Below, piece after piece: positions 19,505-27,726 of a stretch of 64,000 nucleotides of DNA. The stretch is from Bacillus glycinifermentans. Its GTDB lineage: Bacteria; Bacillota; Bacilli; Bacillales; Bacillaceae. The stretch lies in contig NZ_LECW02000005.1 of NCBI RefSeq assembly GCF_001042475.2, forward strand, positions 1 through 64,000, read 5' to 3'. The translations under genes and the position numbers were made by a program. A model generated the notes under the pieces. The model saw only the letters and a list, made by a program, of their open reading frames with translations. It was not told the DNA's origin and did not search any database. Every line of letters starts with the position of its first letter. Position 1 is the first letter of the stretch.

Positions 19505-20836
19505 TTACGCTTCCGATGCTTTAAGGTCTTCTTCGACGGGGTGGCGTTTAAAATAATATTGCAATACGAAGACCACTGCTGCTCCTAAAATGACGTAGAC
19601 GATAAAAAACAAGAAAAACAGCAGTCCGATTGATCCAGAGGATGTCACCACTTCAGCCGTTTTCTGCATGTGGTAAATCACCCAGGGCTGTCTTCCGGTG
19701 CATGCAAACACCCAGCCGAATTCAATTCCAAGCAGGCTGAGCGGGCCGGCCGTCGTGAAAAAGACGAGCATCCAGCGCGGAAAACGATCTTTTTTCAATA
19801 CGTTTCGCCAAATAAAGCCGGCTGCTGCGTAAACGATCAGCAGCATGCCGATCAGCACCATTCCGTTAAACAGCGTATGAATGTATAACGGCGGCCACTC
19901 ATCCCGCGGATACTCATTCAAGCCTTTCACAACGGTATCAAACCGGTTGTCTGCCAAAAAGCTCAGCGCCCACGGTATTTCAATCGCTCCTTTAACTGAT
20001 TGCGTCTCTTCATCGGGAAATCCTCCGATCGCAAGCGGAGCATAGGACTGTGTTTTAAATAAACCTTCTGCTCCAGCCAGCTTTTCCGGTTGATAGCGGT
20101 GAAGAAACTGTGCAGATTCGTGTCCGCTCAGCGCGGTAATTAACGAAAACAGTCCGCCGACGAGCAATCCGAGCAAAAGCGCTTTTCTGTGAAGGGCATA
20201 CACTTTTTCATTGTTCCGATTGCGAAGCATTTTATATGCGGCGATCGTTGCAATGATGAAGGCTCCTGTCATAAACGCCGAGACGACGACATGGCTGGCC
20301 GTGATGAAAAAGCTTTTATTGAAAAAGGCCGTCCATGGATGAACATCCGAAATTTCCCCGTTGACGATTTTGAAGCCTTCAGGTGTTCCCTGAAATGCAT
20401 GGACGTTTGTAATTAAAATGGCTGAAGACGCTGCACCGATAACGATGAAGACGATGGCGGTGATTCTCATGAGCGGAGTCAGCCGGTCAGCCGCATAGAC
20501 ATAAATGGACATAAATAAAGCCTCGATGAAAAATGCGTATATTTCAATTTGAAATGGAAGGGACATTACCTTTCCGATGACTTCCATGAATCCCGGCCAA
20601 AGAAGGGCAAGCTGGGTTCCGGCGATCGTTCCGGTCGGAATGGCGACGCCCAGCAAAACGGCCTGTGCCTTCGTCCATCTTTTCGCCATTATGGCGTAAT
20701 GGGGATCTTTTGTTTTTTGGTAAATCAGCTCAGCCAGCAAAATCATTAAAGGAATCCCGACGCCGAGCGTAGCGAAAATTATATGGAATCCCATCGTTGT
20801 TCCGAATAGGCTTCTAGCGAACATTAAATCATTCAT
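19505..20836 (-). CDS. ythA: bd-type quinol oxidase subunit I, YthA
   Basis: The haem-bearing subunit I of a bd-type oxidase, 443 residues with about nine membrane segments. Visible family features are the N-terminal histidine in GTTMGFHIIFATLG, the GTQLALLWPGFMEVIGK stretch, and a short Q-loop (no CydA-long loop). The ATG at 20836 is chosen because AAAGGTGG lies upstream; a GTG four codons earlier overlaps that site. Confidence 0.92.
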   Translation of the reverse strand: MNDLMFARSLFGTTMGFHIIFATLGVGIPLMILLAELIYQKTKDPHYAIMAKRWTKAQAVLLGVAIPTGTIAGTQLALLWPGFMEVIGKVMSLPFQIEIYAFFIEALFMSIYVYAADRLTPLMRITAIVFIVIGAASSAILITNVHAFQGTPEGFKIVNGEISDVHPWTAFFNKSFFITASHVVVSAFMTGAFIIATIAAYKMLRNRNNEKVYALHRKALLLGLLVGGLFSLITALSGHESAQFLHRYQPEKLAGAEGLFKTQSYAPLAIGGFPDEETQSVKGAIEIPWALSFLADNRFDTVVKGLNEYPRDEWPPLYIHTLFNGMVLIGMLLIVYAAAGFIWRNVLKKDRFPRWMLVFFTTAGPLSLLGIEFGWVFACTGRQPWVIYHMQKTAEVVTSSGSIGLLFFLFFIVYVILGAAVVFVLQYYFKRHPVEEDLKASEA

Positions 20837-20960
20837 CCGGAAAACCACCTTTCATTCACACCATTTTGCTTTTATTGTTCACCTCCTTTTTTAGATTATT
20901 CTTCCTGTTTGTCGGGAAATTTGTTAAGATGCTTAAAAATGTCAAATCAGGAGTGAAATT

Positions 20961-20989
20961 TTGACATGAGGATATTGATGGTATATAAT
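20961..20989 (+). promoter_or_regulatory. rpmE2 promoter
   Basis: A consensus SigA promoter: TTGACA, 17 bases, TATAAT. The Zur-like palindrome begins right after the -10. Confidence 0.85.
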
Positions 20990-21010
20990 AAAACGTAATT
21001 GTTACGTTTT
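20990..21010 (+). promoter_or_regulatory. Zur-like operator in front of rpmE2
   Basis: A perfect palindrome AAAACGTAA-TTG-TTACGTTTT close to the Bacillus Zur consensus (TCGTAATnATTACGA). It covers the start of transcription, so bound Zur would block the promoter. The B. subtilis rpmE2 gene is known to be repressed by Zur. Confidence 0.8.
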
Positions 21011-21027
21011 AAAAAGGAGGGACTATA

Positions 21028-21273
21028 ATGAAACCGAATATTCATCCTAAAACATATCAAGTGATCTTTCAGGATGTAAACAGCGGCTACCGTTTTTTAA
21101 GCCGTTCCACGAGAACGTCTGATGAAACGACCGAATGGGAAGACGGCAAAACGTATCCGGTGATTAAAGTTGAAATCAGTTCGGACACCCATCCGTTTTA
21201 TACGGGAAGACAAAAATTCAATGAAAGAGGCGGAAGGGTCGAACAGTTTAAGAAGCGGTTTAATATGGATTAA
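21028..21273 (+). CDS. rpmE2: Ribosomal protein L31 type B, zinc-independent
   Basis: 81 residues of bL31 type B (YtiA). It lacks the CxxC zinc ribbon of the ordinary L31 and has the type B C-terminal block [10 protein letters not shown]...[10 protein letters not shown]. Under zinc shortage it replaces the zinc-containing L31 on the 50S subunit, freeing zinc. AAAAAGGAGGG precedes the ATG. The Zur-like operator upstream agrees with this role. Confidence 0.95.
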   Translation: MKPNIHPKTYQVIFQDVNSGYRFLSRSTRTSDETTEWEDGKTYPVIKVEISSDTHPFYTGRQKFNERGGRVEQFKKRFNMD

Positions 21274-21278
21274 ACGAA

Positions 21279-21318
21279 AAAACACGCGCATTCCTCAGTT
21301 TGCGCGTGTTTTGCTTTT
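21279..21318. terminator. Bidirectional terminator between rpmE2 and the zinc SBP gene
   Basis: AACACGCGCA and TGCGCGTGTT pair, with A runs on one side and T runs on the other. It serves the two convergent genes. Confidence 0.85.
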
Positions 21319-22294
21319 ATTGATTTGACAGTGCTTTTTTCAATACGGACACATTTTCATCCATGATGCTCAGATAATCCTCGCCGTTTTGTCTGTCTTC
21401 TTTTGTAACGGATTCAAGGTTTTTCATCGTCAAGCTTTTGGCCCCGATTTCATTTTTAATAATCTCTGAGATTTTGCTGCTGACGTTGTTTTCAAAAATG
21501 ACGTATTTAATGTCGTGTTCTTTTGCTGTTTTGACGATTTTTTCAAGTTCTTTTTGGGAAGGCTCCTCTGTCGGAGAAAGGCCAAGCACGCTTATCTGTT
21601 TGATGCCATAGCGCTTTTCCCAGTATCCGTATGCGGCATGCGAGACGAGGATCTCTTTTTTGTCAGCTTTGGCGACTGTCTGTTTAAGCTCTTGATCAAG
21701 CTGTTCCAACTCTTTTTTGAGAGATTCATAGTTTTTCGTGAACTCTTTTTTATGCTCCGGTTCTAATGCGGCCAGTTCATTTTTAATGTTTTCCGCCAGC
21801 TTTTCGGCAAGGACCGGATCAAGCCAGACGTGAGGGTCTTTACCTCCATGATCATGATCGTGTTCATGTTCGTGATCGTGATGGTGTTCTTCTTCACCGT
21901 GTTCGTGCTCTTCTGTTTGGGACAAGAGATCAATGCCTTCGCCGGCTTTGACGATTTTGACGTCGCTCCCTTTTAACGTGTTCACAGCTTTATCCGCGAA
22001 CCCTTCAACACCGACCCCGGAATAAATGAAGGCATCGGAATCAGAAATCTCCGCCATCGTTTTTGAGCTTGGCTCATACGTATGCGCTTCAACGTTTGGA
22101 GGGTAAACGCTTTTGACGTTCACATATTCCCCGCCGATTTTTTTGGTGAAATCCTCAAGCGGATATATGGTTGTGTAGATATCCAATTTTCCGTCGTGTT
22201 CTTTATGATCGCCGGAAGCTCCGGTGCTTGAGCAGCCCGCTGTCAAGCCCGCTGCAAGAATGAATGCGGATGCCAATCCGAGTGTCTTTTTCAT
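21317..22294 (-). CDS. znuA: Zinc ABC transporter binding lipoprotein, ZnuA/AdcA type
   Basis: A cluster A-I metal-binding lipoprotein of 325 residues. The signal peptide ends in LTAGC (Cys 21). Zinc ligands are expected in VEAHTYEPSS, in KDPHVWLDP, and later in LVSHAAYGYW and in the final aspartate region. A histidine/acidic loop (residues about 127-150, many HEH/HDH repeats) marks zinc specificity. No permease or ATPase gene lies nearby, so it must use a transporter encoded elsewhere. A Zur box stands upstream. It is similar to B. subtilis YcdH/ZnuA, which I recall at another locus. Confidence 0.9.
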   Translation of the reverse strand: MKKTLGLASAFILAAGLTAGCSSTGASGDHKEHDGKLDIYTTIYPLEDFTKKIGGEYVNVKSVYPPNVEAHTYEPSSKTMAEISDSDAFIYSGVGVEGFADKAVNTLKGSDVKIVKAGEGIDLLSQTEEHEHGEEEHHHDHEHEHDHDHGGKDPHVWLDPVLAEKLAENIKNELAALEPEHKKEFTKNYESLKKELEQLDQELKQTVAKADKKEILVSHAAYGYWEKRYGIKQISVLGLSPTEEPSQKELEKIVKTAKEHDIKYVIFENNVSSKISEIIKNEIGAKSLTMKNLESVTKEDRQNGEDYLSIMDENVSVLKKALSNQ

Positions 22295-22323
22295 CGTATT
22301 TCTCCTCTCAACGTAAAAACTGA

Positions 22324-22336
22324 AATCATTACGATT
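22324..22336 (-). promoter_or_regulatory. Half Zur-like box
   Basis: ATCATTACGATTT carries one good half-site (ATTACGA), about 20 bases from the full box and closer to the znuA start. It could be a second, weaker binding site. Confidence 0.4.
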
Positions 22337-22357
22337 TAATCATCCTGTATCATTGTA

Positions 22358-22372
22358 TCGTAATAATTACGA
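22358..22372 (-). promoter_or_regulatory. Zur box upstream of the zinc SBP gene
   Basis: TCGTAATAATTACGA is an exact match to the 15-base core of the Bacillus Zur operator and is flanked by A/T. It lies about 65 bases upstream of the znuA start, where it would block transcription when zinc is plentiful. ytiB begins on the other side, so control of both genes is possible. Confidence 0.88.
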
Positions 22373-22495
22373 TTTGAAAAGAGGAAAAATAAAAGAAAAA
22401 ATCGGGTGAAAACCGGAAACGCTTTGATGGATGAAAGAAAATGAAGTTGTATGGTATATTTAAATATAAAACATTGTTTAGAAAGGAACTGGCTC

Positions 22496-23065
22496 ATGAA
22501 ACTTTTGGACAATATTCTACAGTTTAACAAACAGTTTGTTGAACGCGGGGACTATAAAAAGTATGAAACAAGCAAATTCCCTGACAAAAAAATGGTCATC
22601 CTCTCTTGCATGGACACAAGGCTTGTTGAGCTTCTGCCGCACTCGATGAACATGCGGAACGGCGACGTAAAGATCATCAAATGCGCGGGCGCCCTTGTCG
22701 CCCATCCTTTTGGAAGCATTATGAGAAGCATCCTTGTCGCTGTATATGAATTGAATGCCGACGAGGTTTGCGTTATCGGCCATCATGACTGCGGGATGAG
22801 CAAGTTGAACTCCGAAAGCTTTTTGGACAAGGCAGTCAAGCGCGGCATTCCGAAAGAGCGGATTCAAACGCTTGAGTATTCAGGCGTCGATTTTGAGCAG
22901 TGGCTGAAAAGCTTCGAATCTGTAGAGGACAGCGTCAAAGACAGCGTCAACGTCATAAGAAACCATCCGCTTTTGCCGGAAGGCGTTCCTGTTCACGGGC
23001 TTGTCATCGATCCGGAAACGGGCAGACTTGACCTTGTTGTCAACGGCTATAAGGAAGAGCGCTAA
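22496..23065 (+). CDS. ytiB: Beta-carbonic anhydrase-like protein YtiB
   Basis: 189 residues of the beta-carbonic anhydrase family. Zinc ligand motifs are SCMDTR (Cys and Asp-Arg pair) and the HHDCGM block (His and Cys). The family hydrates CO2 to bicarbonate; some members bind zinc without being fast enzymes. The ATG at 22496 has GAAAGGA upstream, and it reads MKLLDNIL. It is divergent from the zinc-binding lipoprotein gene. The last four bases overlap yidD on the other strand. Confidence 0.88.
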   Translation: MKLLDNILQFNKQFVERGDYKKYETSKFPDKKMVILSCMDTRLVELLPHSMNMRNGDVKIIKCAGALVAHPFGSIMRSILVAVYELNADEVCVIGHHDCGMSKLNSESFLDKAVKRGIPKERIQTLEYSGVDFEQWLKSFESVEDSVKDSVNVIRNHPLLPEGVPVHGLVIDPETGRLDLVVNGYKEER

Positions 23066-23289
23066 TCTTTTTGCTTTTTTTCAGGCACGGGATCAACGCC
23101 GCCGGGGTGAAACGGATGGCATTTCAGAATGCGCTTGACGGTCAGCCAGCCTCCTTTGAGGGCGCCGTGTTTCTCAATCGCTTCCAGCCCGTAATTTGAG
23201 CAGGTCGGATAAAAGCGGCAGGATGGCGGCAAAATGGGTGATATCCATTTTTGATACGTGCGGATGATCAGCAGGAACAGAGTTTTCAT
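23062..23289 (-). CDS. yidD: Membrane protein insertion efficiency factor YidD
   Basis: A 75-residue YidD family protein (YtjA in B. subtilis). It has an N-terminal amphipathic or membrane-associated segment ([11 protein letters not shown]), then [16 protein letters not shown] with the conserved cysteines, and [13 protein letters not shown] at the end. It helps the YidC pathway insert proteins into the membrane. It is convergent with ytiB, with overlapping ends. Confidence 0.94.
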   Translation of the reverse strand: MKTLFLLIIRTYQKWISPILPPSCRFYPTCSNYGLEAIEKHGALKGGWLTVKRILKCHPFHPGGVDPVPEKKQKD

Positions 23290-23381
23290 GTTTTCAGCAC
23301 CTTTTTTTCTTCATATTATAATATAAGAAAAAAGCACACAAAACGAAAAAGCATTTACCTAAAAACATACCGGTAAAGTGT

Positions 23382-23389
23382 GATATAAT
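23382..23389 (+). promoter_or_regulatory. luxS -10 (extended)
   Basis: TGATATAAT gives an extended -10 with the TGn motif about 35 bases before the luxS ATG. No good -35 is visible at the usual distance. Confidence 0.55.
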
Positions 23390-23421
23390 CAAAAAAGACC
23401 GATAGAGGGGAGAGAGGAAAC

Positions 23422-23895
23422 ATGCCTTCAGTAGAAAGTTTTGAACTTGATCATAATGCAGTTAAAGCGCCTTATGTCAGACATTGCGGCGTTCACAAAG
23501 TCGGGACGGACGGCGTCGTCAACAAGTTTGACATCCGCTTTTGCCAACCGAATAAACAGGCGATGAAGCCTGATACCATCCATACACTGGAGCACCTGCT
23601 TGCATTTACGATCCGCACTTACGCGGAAAAATACGACCATTTCGATATTATCGACGTGTCGCCGATGGGCTGTCAGACGGGCTACTACCTAGTCGTAAGC
23701 GGTGAGCCGACTGCTGAAGAAATCGTCGATTTGCTTGAAGACACGTTTAAGAAAGCCGTCGAAGTGACGGAAATTCCGGCTGCAAACGAAACGCAGTGCG
23801 GCCAGGCGAAGCTTCACGATCTGGAAGGTGCGAAACGCATGATGCGCTTTTGGCTTTCACAAAATAAGGAAGATTTATTAAAGGTATTTGGATAA
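23422..23895 (+). CDS. luxS: S-ribosylhomocysteine lyase LuxS
   Basis: It splits S-ribosylhomocysteine into homocysteine and the AI-2 precursor DPD, recycling the product of SAM-dependent methylation. The metal ligands His54 and His58 and the base Glu57 are in [12 protein letters not shown]; the third ligand Cys lies in [17 protein letters not shown]. The length of 157 is normal. Its activity links to metK, elsewhere in this window. Confidence 0.97.
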   Translation: MPSVESFELDHNAVKAPYVRHCGVHKVGTDGVVNKFDIRFCQPNKQAMKPDTIHTLEHLLAFTIRTYAEKYDHFDIIDVSPMGCQTGYYLVVSGEPTAEEIVDLLEDTFKKAVEVTEIPAANETQCGQAKLHDLEGAKRMMRFWLSQNKEDLLKVFG

Positions 23896-23903
23896 TATCT
23901 TAT

Positions 23904-23937
23904 AAACACCGGCTCTTTCCCTGAGCCGGTGTTTTTC
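23904..23937 (+). terminator. luxS terminator
   Basis: AACACCGGCTC and GAGCCGGTGTT pair, followed by TTTC. It lies directly after luxS. Confidence 0.9.
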
Positions 23938-24027
23938 ATTTGTTCACAAAGAAAATAATGCCATAAATGCCGGAACTTTGCTATACTTGAATATGTGATA
24001 CATCATATTTAAAAAAGGGTGATAGGG

Positions 24028-24474
24028 ATGCGTTTGGGTAAATGGGTCATACTCTTTGTTTTAACGGCCGGCCTGTCAGCCTGCGGTCAGGCGGATAAAC
24101 CGGCATCATCAGAACAGGAGCCCAGGTTATTGACTGCAAAGCTTACGGCGCCTGAGCATGCGGACAAAAATGAAAAGGCTGTCATTAAAGCGTCCGTGCT
24201 TTACGGGGACGAGCCTGTGGCAGATGCTGATGAAGTCGAGTTTGAAGTTTGGAAGTCCGGAAGCAAAGAGAAAAGCGAGCTTGAGAAAGCGAAAAATGAA
24301 GGAAAAGGGGTCTACAGCATTTCAAAAGCATTTCCGGAAGACGGGCTTTATAAAGTTCAGGTCCATGTCACAGCTAAGAAGCAGCATACGATGCCGGTAA
24401 CGGAACTTAAAGTCGGTTCTGCAAAGGATCAGGCGGGAAAAGATGAAGAGGAAGAAAGCGGCCATCATCATTGA
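24028..24474 (+). CDS. ytkA: YtkA-like (FixH domain) lipoprotein
   Basis: A 148-residue lipoprotein with the signal peptide ending in LSAC (Cys 19 from the ATG at 24028). The mature part is a single YtkA/FixH-like beta-sandwich domain (VKASV..., GVYSISKAFPEDGLYKVQVHVT) with a charged His-ending tail (GHHH). It acts on the outer face of the membrane; the function is unknown, though copper-related roles are known for FixH-like domains. A GTG nine bases upstream is in frame but lies inside the ribosome-binding site. Confidence 0.82.
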   Translation: MRLGKWVILFVLTAGLSACGQADKPASSEQEPRLLTAKLTAPEHADKNEKAVIKASVLYGDEPVADADEVEFEVWKSGSKEKSELEKAKNEGKGVYSISKAFPEDGLYKVQVHVTAKKQHTMPVTELKVGSAKDQAGKDEEEESGHHH

Positions 24475-24620
24475 TCAGGCCGTTCTTCTTCTATCTGGCG
24501 GCTCGGCGGAGGAGGGGGATCGATTCGATGCTGAAAGTCGTACGCTTTTGATGTCGTGACCAGTGATAATGCCAGTACAATGCCCGTAATCAAAATGCCT
24601 GCAACAATCCAGAAGATCAT
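24468..24620 (-). CDS. ytzI: YtzI-like small membrane protein
   Basis: A 50-residue protein that starts at an ATG six or seven bases after CGGAGG. It begins with one membrane helix (IFWIVAGILITGIVLALSLV), then TTSKAYDF and a proline-rich, charged tail (RIDPPPPPSRQ). I recall a similar YtzI protein of B. subtilis beside ytkA. Its last seven bases overlap the end of ytkA on the opposite strand. Function unknown. Confidence 0.78.
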   Translation of the reverse strand: MIFWIVAGILITGIVLALSLVTTSKAYDFQHRIDPPPPPSRQIEEERPDQ

Positions 24621-24695
24621 AAAAAACCTCCGTGTCCTTTTTACAATAGTTTACCATATCAGGAAACGGAAATCATGATCGCGAGTAAAAGAAAT

Positions 24696-24721
24696 GTTTT
24701 CTGTACAAGCTAAACGGGTAA
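24696..24721 (+). promoter_or_regulatory. SigB-type promoter of dps
   Basis: GTTTTC, 14 bases, GGGTAA matches the SigB consensus (GTTTAA-N12-14-GGGTAT). dps of B. subtilis is a known general-stress (SigB) gene. Confidence 0.75.
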
Positions 24722-24754
24722 ACCATAAGTAAATCAAAAGGAGGACGATAAGAG

Positions 24755-25192
24755 ATGTCGGAAAAATTGAAAACAACGGTTAACAAACAAGTTGCAAATT
24801 GGACTGTCCTATACGTCAAACTACATAATTATCACTGGTATGTGAAAGGCAAAGATTTCTTTACGCTGCACGAAAAGTTTGAAGAGCTGTATACGGAAGC
24901 CGCCCAGTATATAGACGATTTGGCTGAACGCCTGCTGGCCATGCAAGGCTCTCCGGTCGGAACGATGAAGGAGTGTCTTGAAATCTCATCGATCAAAGAA
25001 GCGGACGGCGGCGAGACCGCAGAACAGATGGTACAAAATATTCATGATGACTTTTTGACGGTGGCCGAAGAGCTGAAAAGCGGAATGGAGCTTGCCGATG
25101 AAGTGAATGATGAAACGACGGGAGACATGCTTCTCGCCATTCATCAAACGATCGAAAAGCACAACTGGATGCTGAAGGCGTATTTGGGATAA
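24755..25192 (+). CDS. dps: DNA-protecting ferritin-like protein Dps
   Basis: A 145-residue Dps-family protein that forms a dodecamer storing iron and protecting DNA from peroxide. The ferroxidase ligands are in [38 protein letters not shown] (residues 38-65; the H, D and E residues count) and the preceding motif. AAAGGAGG precedes the ATG. The SigB-type promoter upstream fits the stress role. Confidence 0.93.
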   Translation: MSEKLKTTVNKQVANWTVLYVKLHNYHWYVKGKDFFTLHEKFEELYTEAAQYIDDLAERLLAMQGSPVGTMKECLEISSIKEADGGETAEQMVQNIHDDFLTVAEELKSGMELADEVNDETTGDMLLAIHQTIEKHNWMLKAYLG

Positions 25193-25200
25193 TGGATGGA

Positions 25201-25225
25201 CCCGGGCTGATGCCCGGCCTTTTTT
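25201..25225 (+). terminator. dps terminator
   Basis: CCGGGC-TGAT-GCCCGG hairpin followed by CCTTTTTT. Confidence 0.88.
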
Positions 25226-25284
25226 GTTCGTTTTAAAGCCTTTTTTATAAATTGTCAAACAATTCATCCAAGCCTTTCAAAGCC

Positions 25285-25320
25285 GCTTTTCATAGGATAA
25301 GCTATGAAAAGTCTTTTTTT
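25285..25320 (+). terminator. Hairpin with T run just upstream of ytkC
   Basis: CTTTTCATAG and CTATGAAAAG pair around six bases and are followed by TCTTTTTTT. It lies between the dps terminator and the ytkC start. A terminator so close before a start codon could be an attenuator, or simply a second stop for read-through from dps. Confidence 0.6.
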
Positions 25321-25338
25321 GAAAGGATGTTGAAGCGC

Positions 25339-25743
25339 ATGAACAGAGACTTAGGCATCTTTTCGCTATTTTCAATCTGGTTTTCACTTTTCGGATTTTT
25401 GTTTGGTGCAATCGAATATTTATTTTTAATATTAATTACGTTAATGGGTATTGAGTTTGTCTGTAACAGTTTAAACGAATGCGTGAACGATCACTTCACG
25501 GTCAAGAGCTTGTTTACACGGCTTGCGAATAAATTTGTTACGCTTTTTCTTATATCTGTGGCTCACTTTTTTGACCAGCTGCTTCAGACGGATAGTTCAA
25601 TCCGCGATTTTTCGATCGTCTTTTATATTTTGTATGAGACATTTCTGATCGTCGGCACGGCTCATGCGCTGGGAATACCGGTTCCGCAGTTTTTGTTGGA
25701 AATTCATGAATTCGTTAAAAATAAACTGCGCCGAAAACCGTAA
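25339..25743 (+). CDS. ytkC: Holin-like membrane protein YtkC
   Basis: A 134-residue protein with about three or four membrane helices, resembling phage holins of the toxin-secretion/lysis family. The hydrophobic blocks FSIWFSLFGFLFGAIEYLFL and VLISVAHFFDQLL-like segments are clear, and the tail is short and basic (NKLRRKP). I use the ATG at 25339; the ribosome-binding site GAAAGGA is somewhat distant (11 bases). There is no phage gene nearby, so it is a chromosomal relative. Function is unproven. Confidence 0.75.
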   Translation: MNRDLGIFSLFSIWFSLFGFLFGAIEYLFLILITLMGIEFVCNSLNECVNDHFTVKSLFTRLANKFVTLFLISVAHFFDQLLQTDSSIRDFSIVFYILYETFLIVGTAHALGIPVPQFLLEIHEFVKNKLRRKP

Positions 25744-25785
25744 CTTTTTGAAGCAACAGGCAATACTAACGAGAAAAAGGGATGA

Positions 25786-26115
25786 TTGGCTTTGGAAAAA
25801 AGGACATACTATATTTCGGTTCAAGATGGAATGATTTCGCAGCATCCCGGCGCATCTCCCTGGGAATTTCAAATTTCGGCAACCGATGAGGATGTCATCC
25901 TGTTAAGGGAATATTTCGACCAGCTCTACTCCGAGGATTGGATTAACTTTTTCCGGGCGCACGTGCCGGCTGTCGAATACCATCATGACAGCTCAAATGA
26001 TAAAATGGACGAACTTCGCCGGAACATTTATCAGATGCTTTACCGCCTCGGCAATGAAGAAACGAAAACATTCATCAGCGAGAACGGCCTTTGTGACATG
26101 AAATCCGCCGATTAA
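25786..26115 (+). CDS. Small hypothetical protein
   Basis: A soluble 109-residue protein, beta-rich at the start (RTYYISVQDGMISQ) and helical at the end. I do not recognise the family with confidence. It has no signal peptide, membrane segment or clear active-site motif. TTG at 25786 or TTG at 25792 may be the start; AAAAAGGG lies upstream of both. It stands alone between ytkC and a convergent gene, with a terminator after it. Confidence 0.7.
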   Translation: MALEKRTYYISVQDGMISQHPGASPWEFQISATDEDVILLREYFDQLYSEDWINFFRAHVPAVEYHHDSSNDKMDELRRNIYQMLYRLGNEETKTFISENGLCDMKSAD

Positions 26116-26121
26116 AGAAGC

Positions 26122-26150
26122 GACCTCTTCTTCAGAAAAGAAGAGGTTTT
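26122..26150. terminator. Terminator between convergent genes
   Basis: ACCTCTTCTT and AAGAAGAGGT pair over a short loop, followed by TTT; it is A-rich on the other side. It can serve both neighbours. Confidence 0.7.
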
Positions 26151-26161
26151 ACATCGTGCAG

Positions 26162-26968
26162 TTATCTTCTGTTATTTAAAATGCTGCCGACGATACCGCC
26201 GAGTCCGCCCTGATCTTGACCATGATGCTCCGGCTGATTCGTCGTACCCTGGCGTGTATTCTGCCATGCGCTGTTTTGCGTCTCCGCCTTGTAGCGATTA
26301 TCGTCAAGCCCCACCTTGAGCCCCGATTGTCTTTCAAACGGCTGAACGATCACGATCTGTCCCGGCTGTTGAAATTCGAACATATACGATTCTCCTGAAG
26401 TCTGCCCGATGACCGTTTTCCAGTTCACATCCAACGTTACCTTCGGAGCCGGTCCTGTCCAAGCGACGATTGCATCCGGATCGACGCGGCACGGACTTTC
26501 AAGAATGAGCGGGTTGCCGGCCGTTTTAACGGCCACTTGTGCACCTGTCCCGTTATATGTAAGCTTTGAAGTGAACAGTCCTTTTTGGGATAAAACGCCG
26601 ACGCCGACGGGCGTAACGCCGTAATGGCAGTCTTCCGTAAACGCGAGCAAATCCTCGCTTTCCACAGAGACGCTCTGCCAAATTCCGTTCGGCTCCAGGT
26701 TAATCACCGTGACATGCTCGCCTTGATCGGCTAAATAGCAGACCCCGCGGCCGGTTACTTCCATCATCTCGAGATTTTCCCCAGTCAATTTTCTGCTCAA
26801 ATGATTGAATACCTGCTTGACGATATTTCCCTGGTTTGTCCCGAGCAGCCGTTTGCTGTATTTCAATTGGCCCTGATCGGCGATCATTGCTCCTTTCTTC
26901 GCAAAAAAACGTCCGCTTCCTTCTGCTTTCAGTGTTAATTCTTGTACTGTATCAAAGTGAAAACTCAA
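26162..26968 (-). CDS. AIM24 family protein
   Basis: A 268-residue protein of the AIM24/DUF124 (TRAP-like beta-roll) family. Typical stretches are SGRFFAKKGAMIAD, LTGENLEMMEVTG, and the glycine-rich VTPVGVGVLSQKGLF. The C-terminal 50 residues are a low-complexity Q/N/G/H tail ending in GGLGGIVGSILNN. Start is TTG with AAGGAG ten bases upstream. The molecular role of bacterial AIM24 proteins is not settled. Confidence 0.8.
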   Translation of the reverse strand: MSFHFDTVQELTLKAEGSGRFFAKKGAMIADQGQLKYSKRLLGTNQGNIVKQVFNHLSRKLTGENLEMMEVTGRGVCYLADQGEHVTVINLEPNGIWQSVSVESEDLLAFTEDCHYGVTPVGVGVLSQKGLFTSKLTYNGTGAQVAVKTAGNPLILESPCRVDPDAIVAWTGPAPKVTLDVNWKTVIGQTSGESYMFEFQQPGQIVIVQPFERQSGLKVGLDDNRYKAETQNSAWQNTRQGTTNQPEHHGQDQGGLGGIVGSILNNRR

Positions 26969-27218
26969 AATATGACAACTCCTTGCTTGTCCAAAGCTAG
27001 CAATTTATGAAACTATCGTATCATACACGCAGATGTCATGCAGAAGGTTTCTATCCCATCCGATTTTTTGGCTTCCCAATACGGTGTTTTAGGGAGCGCT
27101 TTTTGTGAAACAATAAAATGAAAATTTACAGCTTGCAAATGTACAAAAGCACTACAGAAAAAACGGATATATGATATGATGAGTTGAAGAAGCAAGGAAA
27201 CGGATTAGAGGGATCATG

Positions 27219-27695
27219 ATGTACGAATTTAAAGACTTTTACCGGAACACGGTTCAGCTCTCCTTTGAAAATCATCCCTTTTCACAAGCGCCAAAGCATG
27301 TGTGGGTGATCTGCCGCTATCAAAATCAGTGGCTTTTAACGAATCACCAGGACAGAGGGTACGAGTTCCCCGGCGGCAAAGTAGAGCCTTTTGAAAATGC
27401 CGAGGAAGCAGCGCTGCGTGAAGTGAAAGAGGAGACGGGGGCTGATGTGAAAAAGCTGACATATATCGGGCAATATAAAGTCCTTGGCATGGAAAAAGTG
27501 ATCATCAAAAATATTTACTTTGCCGAGATTGATAAAATTGAAAAACAGGAAACGTACTATGAGACGAAAGGTCCTGTTTTAATGGACGATCTGCCGGAGG
27601 ATATAGCAAAAAACAGAAAATACAGCTTTATTATGAAAGACTCCGTCCTGAAAATCAGCCTTGAGAAGCTGAAAAAAGACGGCATGATCAAATAA
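27219..27695 (+). CDS. ytkD: Nudix hydrolase YtkD (nucleoside triphosphatase)
   Basis: A 158-residue Nudix enzyme. The Nudix box begins at GGKVEPFENAEEAALREVKE and continues ETG, with all key acidic residues present. B. subtilis YtkD hydrolyses 8-oxo-dGTP and is linked with mutation avoidance and spore or stress physiology. The ATG at 27219 gives a better spacing to AGAGGG than the ATG three bases earlier. The 216 bases upstream hold a TATGAT about 40 bases before the start, but I see no clear -35. Confidence 0.9.
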   Translation: MYEFKDFYRNTVQLSFENHPFSQAPKHVWVICRYQNQWLLTNHQDRGYEFPGGKVEPFENAEEAALREVKEETGADVKKLTYIGQYKVLGMEKVIIKNIYFAEIDKIEKQETYYETKGPVLMDDLPEDIAKNRKYSFIMKDSVLKISLEKLKKDGMIK

Positions 27696-27720
27696 AAGCC
27701 CCGCTTATCCGGGGCTTTTT
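27694..27720. terminator. Terminator between ytkD and ytlD
   Basis: AAAAGCCCCG...CGGGGCTTTT hairpin with T runs on both strands, shared by two convergent genes. Confidence 0.88.
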
Positions 27721-27726
27721 CGATAT

